Source: Streptomyces sp. Go-475 | GTDB lineage: Bacteria > Actinomycetota > Actinomycetes > Streptomycetales > Streptomycetaceae | Assembly (NCBI RefSeq): GCF_003330845.1 | Contig: NZ_CP026121.1 | Location: forward strand, 6,119,501-6,183,500 | Length of the DNA stretch: 64,000 bases | Reading direction: 5' to 3' | In this document: positions 16,929-25,500 of the stretch, piece after piece | Position numbering within the stretch: position 1 is the first letter of the stretch | Layout: each line of letters opens with the position of its first letter | The notes under the pieces: generated by a model | The model's input: only the letters and a program-made list of their open reading frames with translations | Told to the model about the DNA's origin: nothing | The model's database searches: none | Translations under genes and position numbers: made by a program

Positions 16929-18533
16929 ATGACCGCTACCAGCGAGCTCGACGATTCGTTCCACGTCTTCGACACCACCCTGCGCGACGGCGCCCAGCGG
17001 GAGGGCATCAACCTCACCGTCGCGGACAAGCTGGCCATCGCACGGCACCTGGACGACTTCGGCGTGGGCTTCATCGAGGGCGGCTGGCCCGGCGCGAACC
17101 CCCGGGACACCGAGTTCTTCGCCCGCGCCCAGCAGGAGATCGACTTCCGGCACGCCCAGCTGGTCGCGTTCGGCTCCACCCGCCGCGCCGGCACCACCGC
17201 CGCGGAGGACCCGCAGGTCAGGGCGCTGCTGGAGTCCGGCGCCCAGGTGATCACACTGGTCGCCAAGTCGCACGACCGCCACGTCGAACTCGCGCTGCGC
17301 ACGACCCTCGACGAGAACCTGGAGATGGTCCGGGACACGGTCTCCTTCCTGAAGGAGCAGGGCCGCCGGGTCTTCGTCGACTGCGAGCACTTCTTCGACG
17401 GCTACCGCGCGAACCCGGAGTACGCCAAGGAGGTCGTCCGCACGGCGTCCGAGGCCGGCGCGGACGTCGTCGTCCTGTGCGACACCAACGGCGGCATGCT
17501 CCCGGCGCAGATCCAGGCCGTCGTCTCCACCGTCCTCGCCGACACCGGCGCCCGGCTCGGCATCCACGCCCAGGACGACACGGGCTGCGCGGTCGCCAAC
17601 ACCCTCGCGGCCGTCGACGCGGGCGCCACCCACGTGCAGTGCACGGCCAACGGCTACGGCGAGCGCGTCGGCAACGCCAACCTCTTCCCGGTCGTGGCGG
17701 CCCTGGAACTCAAGTACGGCAAGAAGGTCCTGCCCGACGGTCACCTGCGCGAGATGACCCGCATCTCGCACGCCATCGCCGAGGTCGTCAACCTCACCCC
17801 CTCCACGCACCAGCCCTACGTCGGTGTCTCCGCCTTCGCGCACAAGGCGGGCCTGCACGCCTCCGCGATCAAGGTCGACCCGGACCTGTACCAGCACATC
17901 GACCCCGAGCTGGTCGGCAACACCATGCGGATGCTCGTCTCCGACATGGCCGGCCGCGCCTCCATCGAGCTCAAGGGCAAGGAACTCGGCGTCGACCTCG
18001 GCGGCGACCGCGAGCTGGTCGGCCGGGTCGTCGAGCGGGTGAAGGAGCGCGAACTCAAGGGCTACACGTACGAGGCGGCCGACGCCTCCTTCGAACTCCT
18101 GCTGCGCTCCGAGGTCCAGGGCGGGCCCCTGCGGTACTTCGAGGTCGAGTCCTGGCGGGCCATCGTCGAGGACCGCCCCGACGGCACCCACGCCAACGAG
18201 GCCACCGTCAAGCTCTGGGCCAAGGGCGAGCGCATCGTCGCCACGGCCGAGGGCAACGGCCCGGTCAACGCCCTGGACCGGGCCCTGCGCGTGGGCCTGG
18301 AGAAGATCTACCCCCAGCTCGCCAAGCTGGACCTGGTGGACTACAAGGTCCGCATCCTGGAGGGCGTGCACGGCACCCAGTCCACGACCCGCGTCCTGAT
18401 CTCCACGTCCGACGGGGCGGGGGAGTGGTCGACGGTGGGCGTCGCCGACAACGTCATCGCGGCGAGCTGGCAGGCCCTGGAGGACGCGTACGCGTACGGG
18501 CTGCTGCGGGCGGGAGTCGCACCGGCGGAGTAG
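16929..18533 (+). CDS. cimA: Citramalate synthase (2-isopropylmalate synthase family)
   Basis: The 534-residue protein belongs to the DRE-TIM acyltransferases: FDTTLRDGAQREGINLTVAD at the N-terminus carries the metal-binding aspartate and catalytic arginine, and HAQDDTGCAVANTLAAVDAG with VQCTANGYGERVGNANL give the second metal-site half. The QREG after RDGA and the overall length point to the CimA clade rather than LeuA. It condenses pyruvate with acetyl-CoA to (R)-citramalate, which LeuCD and LeuB turn into 2-oxobutyrate for isoleucine. A C-terminal regulatory domain (residues about 400-534) is present. The ATG at 16929 has AGGAG at 16914-16918. Expression is probably controlled by the upstream leader attenuator. 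Confidence 0.93.
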   Translation: MTATSELDDSFHVFDTTLRDGAQREGINLTVADKLAIARHLDDFGVGFIEGGWPGANPRDTEFFARAQQEIDFRHAQLVAFGSTRRAGTTAAEDPQVRALLESGAQVITLVAKSHDRHVELALRTTLDENLEMVRDTVSFLKEQGRRVFVDCEHFFDGYRANPEYAKEVVRTASEAGADVVVLCDTNGGMLPAQIQAVVSTVLADTGARLGIHAQDDTGCAVANTLAAVDAGATHVQCTANGYGERVGNANLFPVVAALELKYGKKVLPDGHLREMTRISHAIAEVVNLTPSTHQPYVGVSAFAHKAGLHASAIKVDPDLYQHIDPELVGNTMRMLVSDMAGRASIELKGKELGVDLGGDRELVGRVVERVKERELKGYTYEAADASFELLLRSEVQGGPLRYFEVESWRAIVEDRPDGTHANEATVKLWAKGERIVATAEGNGPVNALDRALRVGLEKIYPQLAKLDLVDYKVRILEGVHGTQSTTRVLISTSDGAGEWSTVGVADNVIAASWQALEDAYAYGLLRAGVAPAE

Positions 18534-18569
18534 CCGCGGGCCGGCCTGGCCGGGTGCCCGGGGCGGGTG

Positions 18570-19256
18570 TCACATCGCCGTGTCCCGGGACCGCGGGACC
18601 GGGACCTCGCCGCCGCGCTCGCGGCCGGGGGTCCGGTCGAGGCGGAAGAGCCCCGCCGTGTGGGGGCGCTGGCCGGTGGCGTTGCTCGTGGAGCGGGTCA
18701 GCTCCTCGACGCCGTCGGCCAGATAGCCGACCCACGCCGTGCCCTCGTCCTCGATGATCCGCTGGGCATCCGTCCGCAGCCGCTCGATCACCCCGAGCAG
18801 GGCGGCCTGCTCCTTGTCGCTGGGGGAGTCGGTGGTCCGCAGGAACGCCTGCGCCCAGTCGGACTGCGCCTTCTTGAGGATCTGCTGCAGCGCCATCTCC
18901 GCTCGGATGTAGCGGGTCCAGGACGCCGAGAACCCGAAGATCCGGTCGAAGAGGACGCAGCCCGCCCCGCCGGCCAGGAACACGAAACCCCACTCGGGCT
19001 GCACGGCCGTGGGCGCGGCCGCGTGCACCAGCGGCGTGAGCGTGCCGACGATGCCCAGCAGTGTGGCGAGCGCCCGCAGCGACCGCGACCACAGCGACGG
19101 TCCCCGGCGCCGCGCCAGATACCAGCCGATCGCCGACGCCACCTCCGCCTCGGCATGCCGGAACAGCTCCCACAGCAGATCGGCCCGCGTACGCGAGCGG
19201 TCCAGCTCGGTCAGTTCGGACACCGTCATGTCCGCAACCCTGCGTCTTCCGAACAT
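18570..19256 (-). CDS. SLATT-domain two-TM membrane protein
   Basis: From the ATG at 19256 (MFGRRRVADMTVSEL) the protein has 228 residues. An N-terminal helical part is followed by two hydrophobic segments (LATLLGIVGTLTPLVHAA and WGFVFLAGGAGCVLFDRIFG, about residues 70-115), then an amphipathic helical region (RYIRAEMALQQILKKAQSDW) and a polar tail. This is the layout of SLATT proteins, which pair two membrane helices with a cytoplasmic helix and are sometimes effectors in nucleotide-sensing conflict systems. Here it is a stand-alone core gene divergent from a TPM-domain gene, with no nucleotide-cyclase or SLOG gene next to it. AGGAGGGG lies 13 nt upstream of the start; Met at 19229 is an alternative. 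Confidence 0.7.
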   Translation of the reverse strand: MFGRRRVADMTVSELTELDRSRTRADLLWELFRHAEAEVASAIGWYLARRRGPSLWSRSLRALATLLGIVGTLTPLVHAAAPTAVQPEWGFVFLAGGAGCVLFDRIFGFSASWTRYIRAEMALQQILKKAQSDWAQAFLRTTDSPSDKEQAALLGVIERLRTDAQRIIEDEGTAWVGYLADGVEELTRSTSNATGQRPHTAGLFRLDRTPGRERGGEVPVPRSRDTAM

Positions 19257-19378
19257 GCCCCTGTTACCGCCCCTCCTGGATGGCCCACGGCCAGAGGGCA
19301 TCCTAGGCCCAGCCGAGGCCATAAATCCCTGCCTCGACGGATAACCCTTTATGGGTGATTTCGGGTAGCTTCGAACAT

Positions 19379-20734
19379 ATGAAGGCCGCACTGGTGCGTA
19401 CCCTCGTACGCCTGCTGATCGTGCCGGTCGCCGCCGTACTGGCGGTGCTGCTGGCCGGTGCGCCGGGCGCGCACGCGGCCACCGACCTCTCGAAGGTCGC
19501 CCAGGAGCTGCGCGAGAACCCGGTCTACGTCGATCCGGCCGCCTCGGACCAGCTGGCCGCGTCCGACGCGGAGGCCCTCGCCGACAAGATCAAGGACGCG
19601 GACAAGCCCGTCTTCGTGGCGGTCCTCCCGGACGGCTACCCCACGCAGGACCTGTTCCGGAACCTGCGCACCGAGACCGGCGTCACCGGCCTGTACGGCA
19701 TCCGCGTCGGCGACGAGTTCGACGCCCGGGCCGACAGCGCGGTGCTGAGCCGCCAGGGCGTGTCCAACCTGGTCACGGCCGTCCAGGGCGCGGGCGACGC
19801 CAAGGCGCAGCTGAACGACTTCGTCGACGACGCCCTGCGCAACGTGGGCGGCTCGGCGCCGAGCAGCTGGAGCGACGGCTCGGGCAGCGACGTGCCGGTC
19901 GGCGGGCTGGTCACGGTCGGCGCCCTGCTCGCGGCCGGCGGCGCGGGCGCCTACGCCCTGGTGCGGCGCAACCGGCGCCGCCACGAGGAGGAGCAGCGGG
20001 CCGCGCTGGAGAAGCTGCGGGTGGTCGTCGACGAGGACATCACCGCCTTCGGCGAGGAGCTCGACCGCCTCGACTTCCACCCCGCCGAACCCGGCGCCGA
20101 CGACGCGATGCGCGCCGACTACGAGCACGCCCTGGACTCCTACGAGCAGGCGAAGTCGCTGATGGCCGCCGCGACCAAGCCGGAGGACGTGCGGGCCGTC
20201 ACCCAGGCCGTGGAGGACGGCCGCTTCTCCCTGGCTCGGCTCGCGGCCCGCCGCGAGGGCGCCCCGCTGCCGGAGCGCCGCCCGCCCTGCTTCTTCGACC
20301 CGCGCCACGGCCCCTCGGTCGCCGACGCGAGCTGGACGCCCCCGGGCGGTGCCGCGCGCGAGGTGCCGGTCTGCGCGGCCGACCGCACGCGGCTCGCCGA
20401 GGGCCGCGACCCGGTGATCCGCGAGGTCGACACCGACTACGGCCGCCGCCCGTACTGGGACGCGGGCCCGGCGTACGGCCCCTGGGCCGGCGGTTACTTC
20501 GGCGGCGGCATCCTGCCCGGCCTCCTCATCGGCACCATGCTCGGCAGCATGATGGCCGGCCCCGCCTACGCGGCCGACTACGGCTCCGGCTACGGGGACT
20601 TCGGCGGCCACGAGGGCGGCGACGTCTCCGGCGCGGACTTCGACACCGGCGACTTCGGAGGGGGTTTCGGCGGAGGCGACTTCGGTGGCGGAGGCGACTT
20701 CGGTGGTGGTGGCGACTTCGGCGGCGGGTTCTGA
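19379..20734 (+). CDS. TPM-domain membrane protein with glycine-rich tail
   Basis: The 451-residue protein has a signal/anchor segment (LIVPVAAVLAVLLAGAPGAHA), an extracytoplasmic TPM-like domain (about residues 30-150, VAQELRENPVYVDPAAS, FVAVLPDGY), a transmembrane helix (GGLVTVGALLAAGGAGAYALV, about 175-195), a basic cytoplasmic helical stretch (RRNRRRHEEEQRAALEKLRV) and a second hydrophobic Gly-rich segment (GGGILPGLLIGTMLGSMMAG). It ends in repeated DFGGG units. TPM proteins include phosphatase-like and PSII-repair factors; function here is unknown. A TAGCTT box ends 7 nt before the ATG at 19379 and there is no ribosome-binding site, so the mRNA may be leaderless. An in-frame codon at 19355 is less likely. 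Confidence 0.75.
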   Translation: MKAALVRTLVRLLIVPVAAVLAVLLAGAPGAHAATDLSKVAQELRENPVYVDPAASDQLAASDAEALADKIKDADKPVFVAVLPDGYPTQDLFRNLRTETGVTGLYGIRVGDEFDARADSAVLSRQGVSNLVTAVQGAGDAKAQLNDFVDDALRNVGGSAPSSWSDGSGSDVPVGGLVTVGALLAAGGAGAYALVRRNRRRHEEEQRAALEKLRVVVDEDITAFGEELDRLDFHPAEPGADDAMRADYEHALDSYEQAKSLMAAATKPEDVRAVTQAVEDGRFSLARLAARREGAPLPERRPPCFFDPRHGPSVADASWTPPGGAAREVPVCAADRTRLAEGRDPVIREVDTDYGRRPYWDAGPAYGPWAGGYFGGGILPGLLIGTMLGSMMAGPAYAADYGSGYGDFGGHEGGDVSGADFDTGDFGGGFGGGDFGGGGDFGGGGDFGGGF

Positions 20735-20866
20735 CCGGGGCGGAGACAGGGACGTCCGTCCCCGGTCCCCGGCCCGGCTGCTGTCCGGGCGACGGAGCGT
20801 CGTCGCGTTGCCGTCCGATGGCCCGTTCAGCGGCCCGTAGACCCCTCCCGCACGCCCGAGTGGGGC

Positions 20867-22042
20867 TCAGCTCCGTACCGCCTCCCGGGCAGCACCCCGA
20901 GGCCCCCACTGCCGCCACGCCACCCCGGCCACGACGCCCGCCAGCACGACCAGCCCCGCGCTGACCCACACCGGCGAGCGGTACCCGAGCCCGGCGCCGA
21001 TGGCCGTGCCGCCGGCCCAGGGGCCCAGCGTGGCCCCCACGTTGAACGCCGCCGTGGCGAAACCGCCGGCCAGGGTCGGCGCGCCCGGGGCCGCGTACAG
21101 CGCCTGGGAGATCAGAGTGGAGCCGACGCCGAAGGACAGCGCCCCCTGCGCGAAGACCAGCCCGAGCGCCAGGACCGGGTGCCCCGCCCCGAGGGCCAGC
21201 GCGCACCAGCCCGCGCACACCGCGACGCCCCCGCCGGCGAGCACCGGCACCGGACGCCGGTCGGCGACGCGCCCCGCCGCGCTGACCCCCGCGAACGACC
21301 CGGCCCCGAACAGCGCGAGCACCCCGGGCACCCAGCCGCTGCCCAGCCCCGTCACCTCGGTGACCAGCGGCGCGAGATAGGTGAAGGTGCAGAACGTCGC
21401 CCCGTTCACCAGGGCGCCCAGCAGCAGCGTCACCACCAGCCGGGGACTGCGCAGCGACCGCAGCTCACCCCGCAGCGCGGGCGGCTCGCCTCCGGCCCTG
21501 CCCCCGGGCACGGACCGCGCCACGGCCGCCAGGGCGGGTGCCGACACCAGCGCCACGGCCCAGAACGCCGTACGCCACCCCCACAGTTCGCCCAGCACGG
21601 CCCCGGCGGGCACCCCGGCCACGCAGGCCAGCGTCACCCCGCCGAGCAGCATCGACGTGGCCCGCCCCTTGGCGTCGGCCGGGACCATGCCCACGGCGGC
21701 CACGAGGGCGACGGCGAGGAACCCGGCGTTGGCGCACGCCCCCACGACCCGCGTGGCGAGCAGCACCGCGAAACTGTCGGTGAGCGCACCGACGACGTGG
21801 ACGGCGAGGAAGACGCCGAGGAACGCCAGCAGCGCGCCCCGCCGCGGCCAGCGCCGCGCGAGCCCCGCCACCAGCGGCGCCCCGACGACCATCCCCGCCG
21901 CGAAGGCGGAGGTCAGCGCCCCCGCCGCGGGAACGGACACCCCCAGATCCCGCGCGATGTCCGGCACCAGCCCGGACAGCATGAACTCGGACGTGCCTTG
22001 CGCGAACACGGCAAGGCCCAGCAGAAGAAGAGCGAACGGCAT
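20867..22042 (-). CDS. Cml/Cmx-type chloramphenicol-efflux-like MFS transporter
   Basis: From the ATG at 22042 (MPFALLLLGLAVFAQGTSEF) the protein has 391 residues and about twelve membrane segments. The sequence runs closely parallel to the Cml/CmlR/Cmx chloramphenicol exporters of Streptomyces and corynebacteria as I recall them: FAQGTSEFMLSGLVPDIARD, GADAKGRAT-type loop A, GALVNGATFCTFTYLAPLVT, FAQGALSFGVGSTLISQ and GAGLGYRSPVWVSA. It should expel chloramphenicol or related amphenicols by proton antiport. GGAG is 9 nt upstream of the ATG; an in-frame GTG at 22078 is less likely. A 164-nt leader with a short peptide frame and hairpins precedes it, suggesting drug-inducible expression by ribosome stalling. 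Confidence 0.9.
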   Translation of the reverse strand: MPFALLLLGLAVFAQGTSEFMLSGLVPDIARDLGVSVPAAGALTSAFAAGMVVGAPLVAGLARRWPRRGALLAFLGVFLAVHVVGALTDSFAVLLATRVVGACANAGFLAVALVAAVGMVPADAKGRATSMLLGGVTLACVAGVPAGAVLGELWGWRTAFWAVALVSAPALAAVARSVPGGRAGGEPPALRGELRSLRSPRLVVTLLLGALVNGATFCTFTYLAPLVTEVTGLGSGWVPGVLALFGAGSFAGVSAAGRVADRRPVPVLAGGGVAVCAGWCALALGAGHPVLALGLVFAQGALSFGVGSTLISQALYAAPGAPTLAGGFATAAFNVGATLGPWAGGTAIGAGLGYRSPVWVSAGLVVLAGVVAGVAWRQWGPRGAAREAVRS

Positions 22043-22146
22043 GAAGAAACTCCGCACCCGGAAGTCGACGACGGACACGACACGTCGGACGGCACACCGG
22101 CGGCGGAGCGGGCTGCTTCAGCGGGCCCGGCGGCCCGGCATCGGCG

Positions 22147-22206
22147 TCACGGACACAGCCACCGGAGAACCGGTGGCCGCACTCTGGACGCCTCGGGGCT
22201 GGACAT
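22147..22206 (-). CDS. Leader peptide of the MFS exporter gene
   Basis: The minus-strand frame from ATG 22206 to TGA 22147 encodes the 19-residue peptide MSSPEASRVRPPVLRWLCP. A promoter-like pair (TGGACC at 22243-22238, TAACGT at 22219-22214, 18-bp spacer) places the start of transcription at this ATG, so the leader would be translated leaderlessly. A hairpin lies inside its 3' half. A short frame ending in Arg-Trp-Leu-Cys-Pro in front of an antibiotic exporter has the look of a ribosome-arrest peptide. Confidence 0.6.
   Translation of the reverse strand: MSSPEASRVRPPVLRWLCP
22158..22177 (-). promoter_or_regulatory. Attenuator-type hairpin in the MFS leader
   Basis: On the minus strand GCCACCGG pairs with CCGGTGGC across TTCT, and two more pairs can form outside it. 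The downstream arm CCGGTGGC can instead pair (one G-U) with GCCGCCGG at 22127-22134 or 22097-22104. Switching between these folds when a ribosome stalls in the leader frame is the classical attenuation design. Confidence 0.55.
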
Positions 22207-22213
22207 GGACGGC

Positions 22214-22243
22214 ACGTTAGGCGGAGTCGGCGGACCGGGTCCA
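22214..22243 (-). promoter_or_regulatory. Predicted promoter of the MFS leader and exporter
   Basis: The minus strand has TGGACC (22243-22238), an 18-bp spacer and TAACGT (22219-22214), followed by 7 nt and the leader ATG at 22206. It overlaps the 3' end of the EamA gene, so the exporter can be transcribed separately from it. Confidence 0.5.
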
Positions 22244-23155
22244 CCGGTTTTCCGCCCCCTCTCCCCGGGCGGCGGTCCGGGCCGTGCCCCGGCGCCCCTC
22301 ACCACGGTGGACCACGACGACGGCCGCGAGGCAGACGGCCAGCCCGAGCGCGGTCTGCAGGCCGAACGGCTCACCGAACATCAGCGCGCCCCAGACGGCC
22401 GTGACCGGGGCCATGAGGAACATCAGCGTGTTGACCTTCGTGACGCCGGAGCGCTTCAGGATCAGCCAGTACAGCCCGTACCCGCCGAACGTGGACAGGC
22501 CCACGAGCCAGGCGACCGCCACCCAGAAGCCGGTCCCGGCGGGCGGCGCCGCGGCACCGGTGCCCAGGGCCAGGGCGGTGAACAGGACGGCACTGGTGAC
22601 GCAGTGGACGGTCAGCGACACGGAGGGGGCGACCCGCGCGCGGGACCGGCTCTCCAGGAACGTCGCCGCGACCAGGGACAGCATGCCGAGCAGCGGCACG
22701 GCGTACGCCCACCAGGGCACGCCCGCTCCCGCCGCCGCGTCGGCCAGCGTGACCACGGCGACGCCGCCCAGCCCCAGGCCGAGTCCGGCCCACTGCCGCC
22801 CCGAGACGTACTGGCCCAGCAGCGGTCCCGCGAGGGCCCCGGCGACCAGCGGCTGCACCCCGTCGATCAGGGCCGTCGTGCCGCTGGAGACGCCGAGCTG
22901 GATGGCGTAGTAGACGCTGAGCAGATAGCCGCTCTGCGACAGCACGCCGATCACGGCCTGCCGGGTCACGTCCCGGGCGGTGAGCCCCCGCCACGCGCCC
23001 CGCAGGACGACGGCGACGGCGACGAGGACGACGGCCAGCGGCAGGAACCGCCACATCAGGACCGTGAGCGCGGAGGCGCTGCCCGCACCGAGCTTGGCCC
23101 CGATGAACCCGGAACTCCAGCACAGGACGAAGGCGAGGGACAGGAGGATGTTCAC
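22217..23155 (-). CDS. EamA/DMT-family transporter
   Basis: The 312-residue protein has ten hydrophobic segments in two EamA repeats: the first starts SLAFVLCWSSGFIGAKLGAG, and the second contains GGYGLYWLILKRSGVTKVNT and VTAVWGALMFGEPFG. Family members export amino acids or small metabolites. The start is the GTG at 23155; no clear ribosome-binding site is seen. It is divergent from a TetR gene, 71 bp away, with operator-like sequences between, so it is probably repressed by that regulator. The MFS exporter gene follows in the same direction but has its own promoter. Confidence 0.88.
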   Translation of the reverse strand: MNILLSLAFVLCWSSGFIGAKLGAGSASALTVLMWRFLPLAVVLVAVAVVLRGAWRGLTARDVTRQAVIGVLSQSGYLLSVYYAIQLGVSSGTTALIDGVQPLVAGALAGPLLGQYVSGRQWAGLGLGLGGVAVVTLADAAAGAGVPWWAYAVPLLGMLSLVAATFLESRSRARVAPSVSLTVHCVTSAVLFTALALGTGAAAPPAGTGFWVAVAWLVGLSTFGGYGLYWLILKRSGVTKVNTLMFLMAPVTAVWGALMFGEPFGLQTALGLAVCLAAVVVVHRGEGRRGTARTAARGEGAENRWTRSADSA

Positions 23156-23173
23156 GACATCACAACCAGTAGA

Positions 23174-23187
23174 CAGATCGGTATACC
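23174..23187. promoter_or_regulatory. TetR operator copy 1 (EamA side)
   Basis: CAGATCGGTATAC (23174-23186) matches the CAGAACGGTATAG motif of the second site at 11 of 13 positions and contains the 8-bp palindrome GGTATACC (23180-23187). Confidence 0.5.
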
Positions 23188-23200
23188 TGTTCCCCGCTCA

Positions 23201-23219
23201 CTATACAGAACGGTATAGT
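23201..23219. promoter_or_regulatory. TetR operator copy 2 overlapping the tetR -10 box
   Basis: CTATAC (23201-23206) and GTATAG (23213-23218) form a perfect inverted repeat around AGAACG. The right arm overlaps the -10 box TATAGT (23214-23219), which ends 7 nt before the tetR ATG. Binding here would block the tetR promoter (autorepression), which is predicted to be leaderless. Confidence 0.6.
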
Positions 23220-23226
23220 CGGTGTC

Positions 23227-23811
23227 ATGGGCACCACCGCACCGCACCCCCGTCGCATCACGATGACGCCCGCCGCCCGCCGCGCCCTGGAGGCCGCCGC
23301 CCGGCTGTTCTACGAGCGCGGCATCCACGCGGTCGGGGTCGACCTCATCGCCGCCGAGGCCGGGGTGACCAAGAAGACCCTCTACGACCGGTTCGGCTCC
23401 AAGGAGCAGATCGTCGTGGAGTACCTCGCGGACCGCGACGAGCGCTGGCGGGCCTTCCTCGCCGCACGCCTCGACGCGGCGGGCCCGGACCCGCGCGAGC
23501 GCGTCCTCGCGGTGTTCGACGCCACCCGCGCCTGGGCCGAGGAGTCGAGCCCCAAGGGGTGCAGCATGGTCAACGCCCACGCGGAGATCAGCGACCCCGC
23601 CCATCCGGCCCACCCGATCATCACCGGCCAGAAGCAGTGGATGCTCGCCCTGTTCACGCGCCTCGCCGCGGACCTCGCGCCCGAGAGGGCGGACTCCCTG
23701 GCCCGGACGCTGATGCTCCTGCACGAGGGCGCCCTCGTCGCCCACGGGCTGGCCGTGTTCCCGGACGCCGCCACCCACGCCCGCGAACAGGCCCGCGCGC
23801 TGCTCCCTTAG
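23227..23811 (+). CDS. TetR-family regulator divergent from the EamA transporter
   Basis: The 194-residue protein has a TetR DNA-binding domain (AARLFYERGIHAVGVDLIAA, EAGVTKKTLYDRFGSKEQIV, about residues 20-65) and a ligand domain containing SPKGCSMVNAHAEI, typical of the subgroup next to transporter genes. The ATG at 23227 lacks a ribosome-binding site but has TATAGT 7 nt upstream. Two related operator motifs lie between it and the EamA gene, so it probably represses itself and that transporter. The inducer is unknown. Confidence 0.9.
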   Translation: MGTTAPHPRRITMTPAARRALEAAARLFYERGIHAVGVDLIAAEAGVTKKTLYDRFGSKEQIVVEYLADRDERWRAFLAARLDAAGPDPRERVLAVFDATRAWAEESSPKGCSMVNAHAEISDPAHPAHPIITGQKQWMLALFTRLAADLAPERADSLARTLMLLHEGALVAHGLAVFPDAATHAREQARALLP

Positions 23812-23850
23812 CGGACGGCACCTGTCCTACTTCCTCCCTACGGTGGTGAC

Positions 23851-24429
23851 ATGACCGCCTCCGACGGCACGGACCCCGTCTCCTTCACCACCGCGGCAGC
23901 CCTGGACTCCTGGCTGACCGCCCACGCCGCCCGGCATGCCGGCCTCTGGGTCAAGGTCGCGAAGAAGGGCTCGGGCATTCCCTCCGTCAGCGCCGCCGAC
24001 GTCAACGACGTGGCGCTGTGCCACGGGTGGATCACCGGGCAGCGCAAGGGGCTCGACGCGTCCTGGTACCTGCAGCGGATCACCCCGCGGCGGCCCGGCA
24101 GCCTCTGGTCCCTGGTCAACGTCCGGCGGGTCGGGGAACTGACCGCGGCCGGACGGATGCGGCCGGGCGGGCTCGCGGAGGTGGCGGCCGCGCGGGCGGA
24201 CGGGCGCTGGGAGGCGGCGTACGCGTCCCAGAAGGAGGCCGCGGTCCCCGAGGACCTGGCGGCAGCGCTGGAGCGGAGTCCCCGGGCCGCCGCAGCCTTC
24301 GGGGCGCTCGGGCGGACGGACCGCTACCTCGTGATGCTCGGCGTGCTCCGCGCCCGGACCGCGCGCGGCCGGGCCGCTCAGGTGGCGGCGGCGGTCCGGA
24401 GGCTGGAGTCCGGACGGCCGGACCGCTGA
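23851..24429 (+). CDS. YdeI/OmpD-associated family protein
   Basis: This 192-residue cytoplasmic protein matches the YdeI family (bacteriocin-protection-like): FTTAAALDSWLTAHAARHAG at the N-terminus, VNDVALCHGWITGQRKGLD in the middle, YLQRITPRRPGSLWSLVNV, and a helical C-terminal half with EDLAAALERSPRAAAAFGAL. The biochemical role of the family is unsettled. There is no ribosome-binding site; TACGGT (23839-23844) ends 6 nt before the ATG, suggesting a leaderless transcript. It follows the TetR gene by 39 bp. Short repeats follow its 3' end. Confidence 0.82.
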   Translation: MTASDGTDPVSFTTAAALDSWLTAHAARHAGLWVKVAKKGSGIPSVSAADVNDVALCHGWITGQRKGLDASWYLQRITPRRPGSLWSLVNVRRVGELTAAGRMRPGGLAEVAAARADGRWEAAYASQKEAAVPEDLAAALERSPRAAAAFGALGRTDRYLVMLGVLRARTARGRAAQVAAAVRRLESGRPDR

Positions 24430-24500
24430 GACGGGCGGGAGGCCGTCGCCCCGCACGGGGCGGCCCCGGCATGGGACGGCCCCGGCACGTAGCGGACCCC

Positions 24501-24552
24501 GCACCGAACGGCACCGGGCACGGAACGGGCCCGGCACCGAACGGCACCGGGC
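24501..24552. repeat. 19-bp direct repeat downstream of the YdeI-like gene
   Basis: GCACCGAACGGCACCGGGC occurs at 24501-24519 and again, identical, at 24534-24552 (period 33 bp). It fills the gap between the convergent YdeI-like and trypsin genes. Related GGCACCG/ACGGCCCCGGCA units surround it. Confidence 0.7.
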
Positions 24553-24578
24553 CCGCGGGCTGTCGGAGGGGAGGCGGG

Positions 24579-25412
<834 letters not shown>

Positions 25413-25460
25413 TCAGATTGACGAGTCCATGACATTAGTGAAAGGTGCGATCCAGCCAGA

Positions 25461-25490
25461 ACCGGCCCGGCGGTATGCCGCCGGGCCGGT
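25461..25490. terminator. Terminator hairpin downstream of the YceI gene
   Basis: ACCGGCCCGGCGG pairs with CCGCCGGGCCGGT across TATG, a perfect 13-bp stem ending 10 bp after the YceI stop (minus strand). No T-run follows. Confidence 0.75.
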
Positions 25491-25500
25491 CGAAGGGGGC

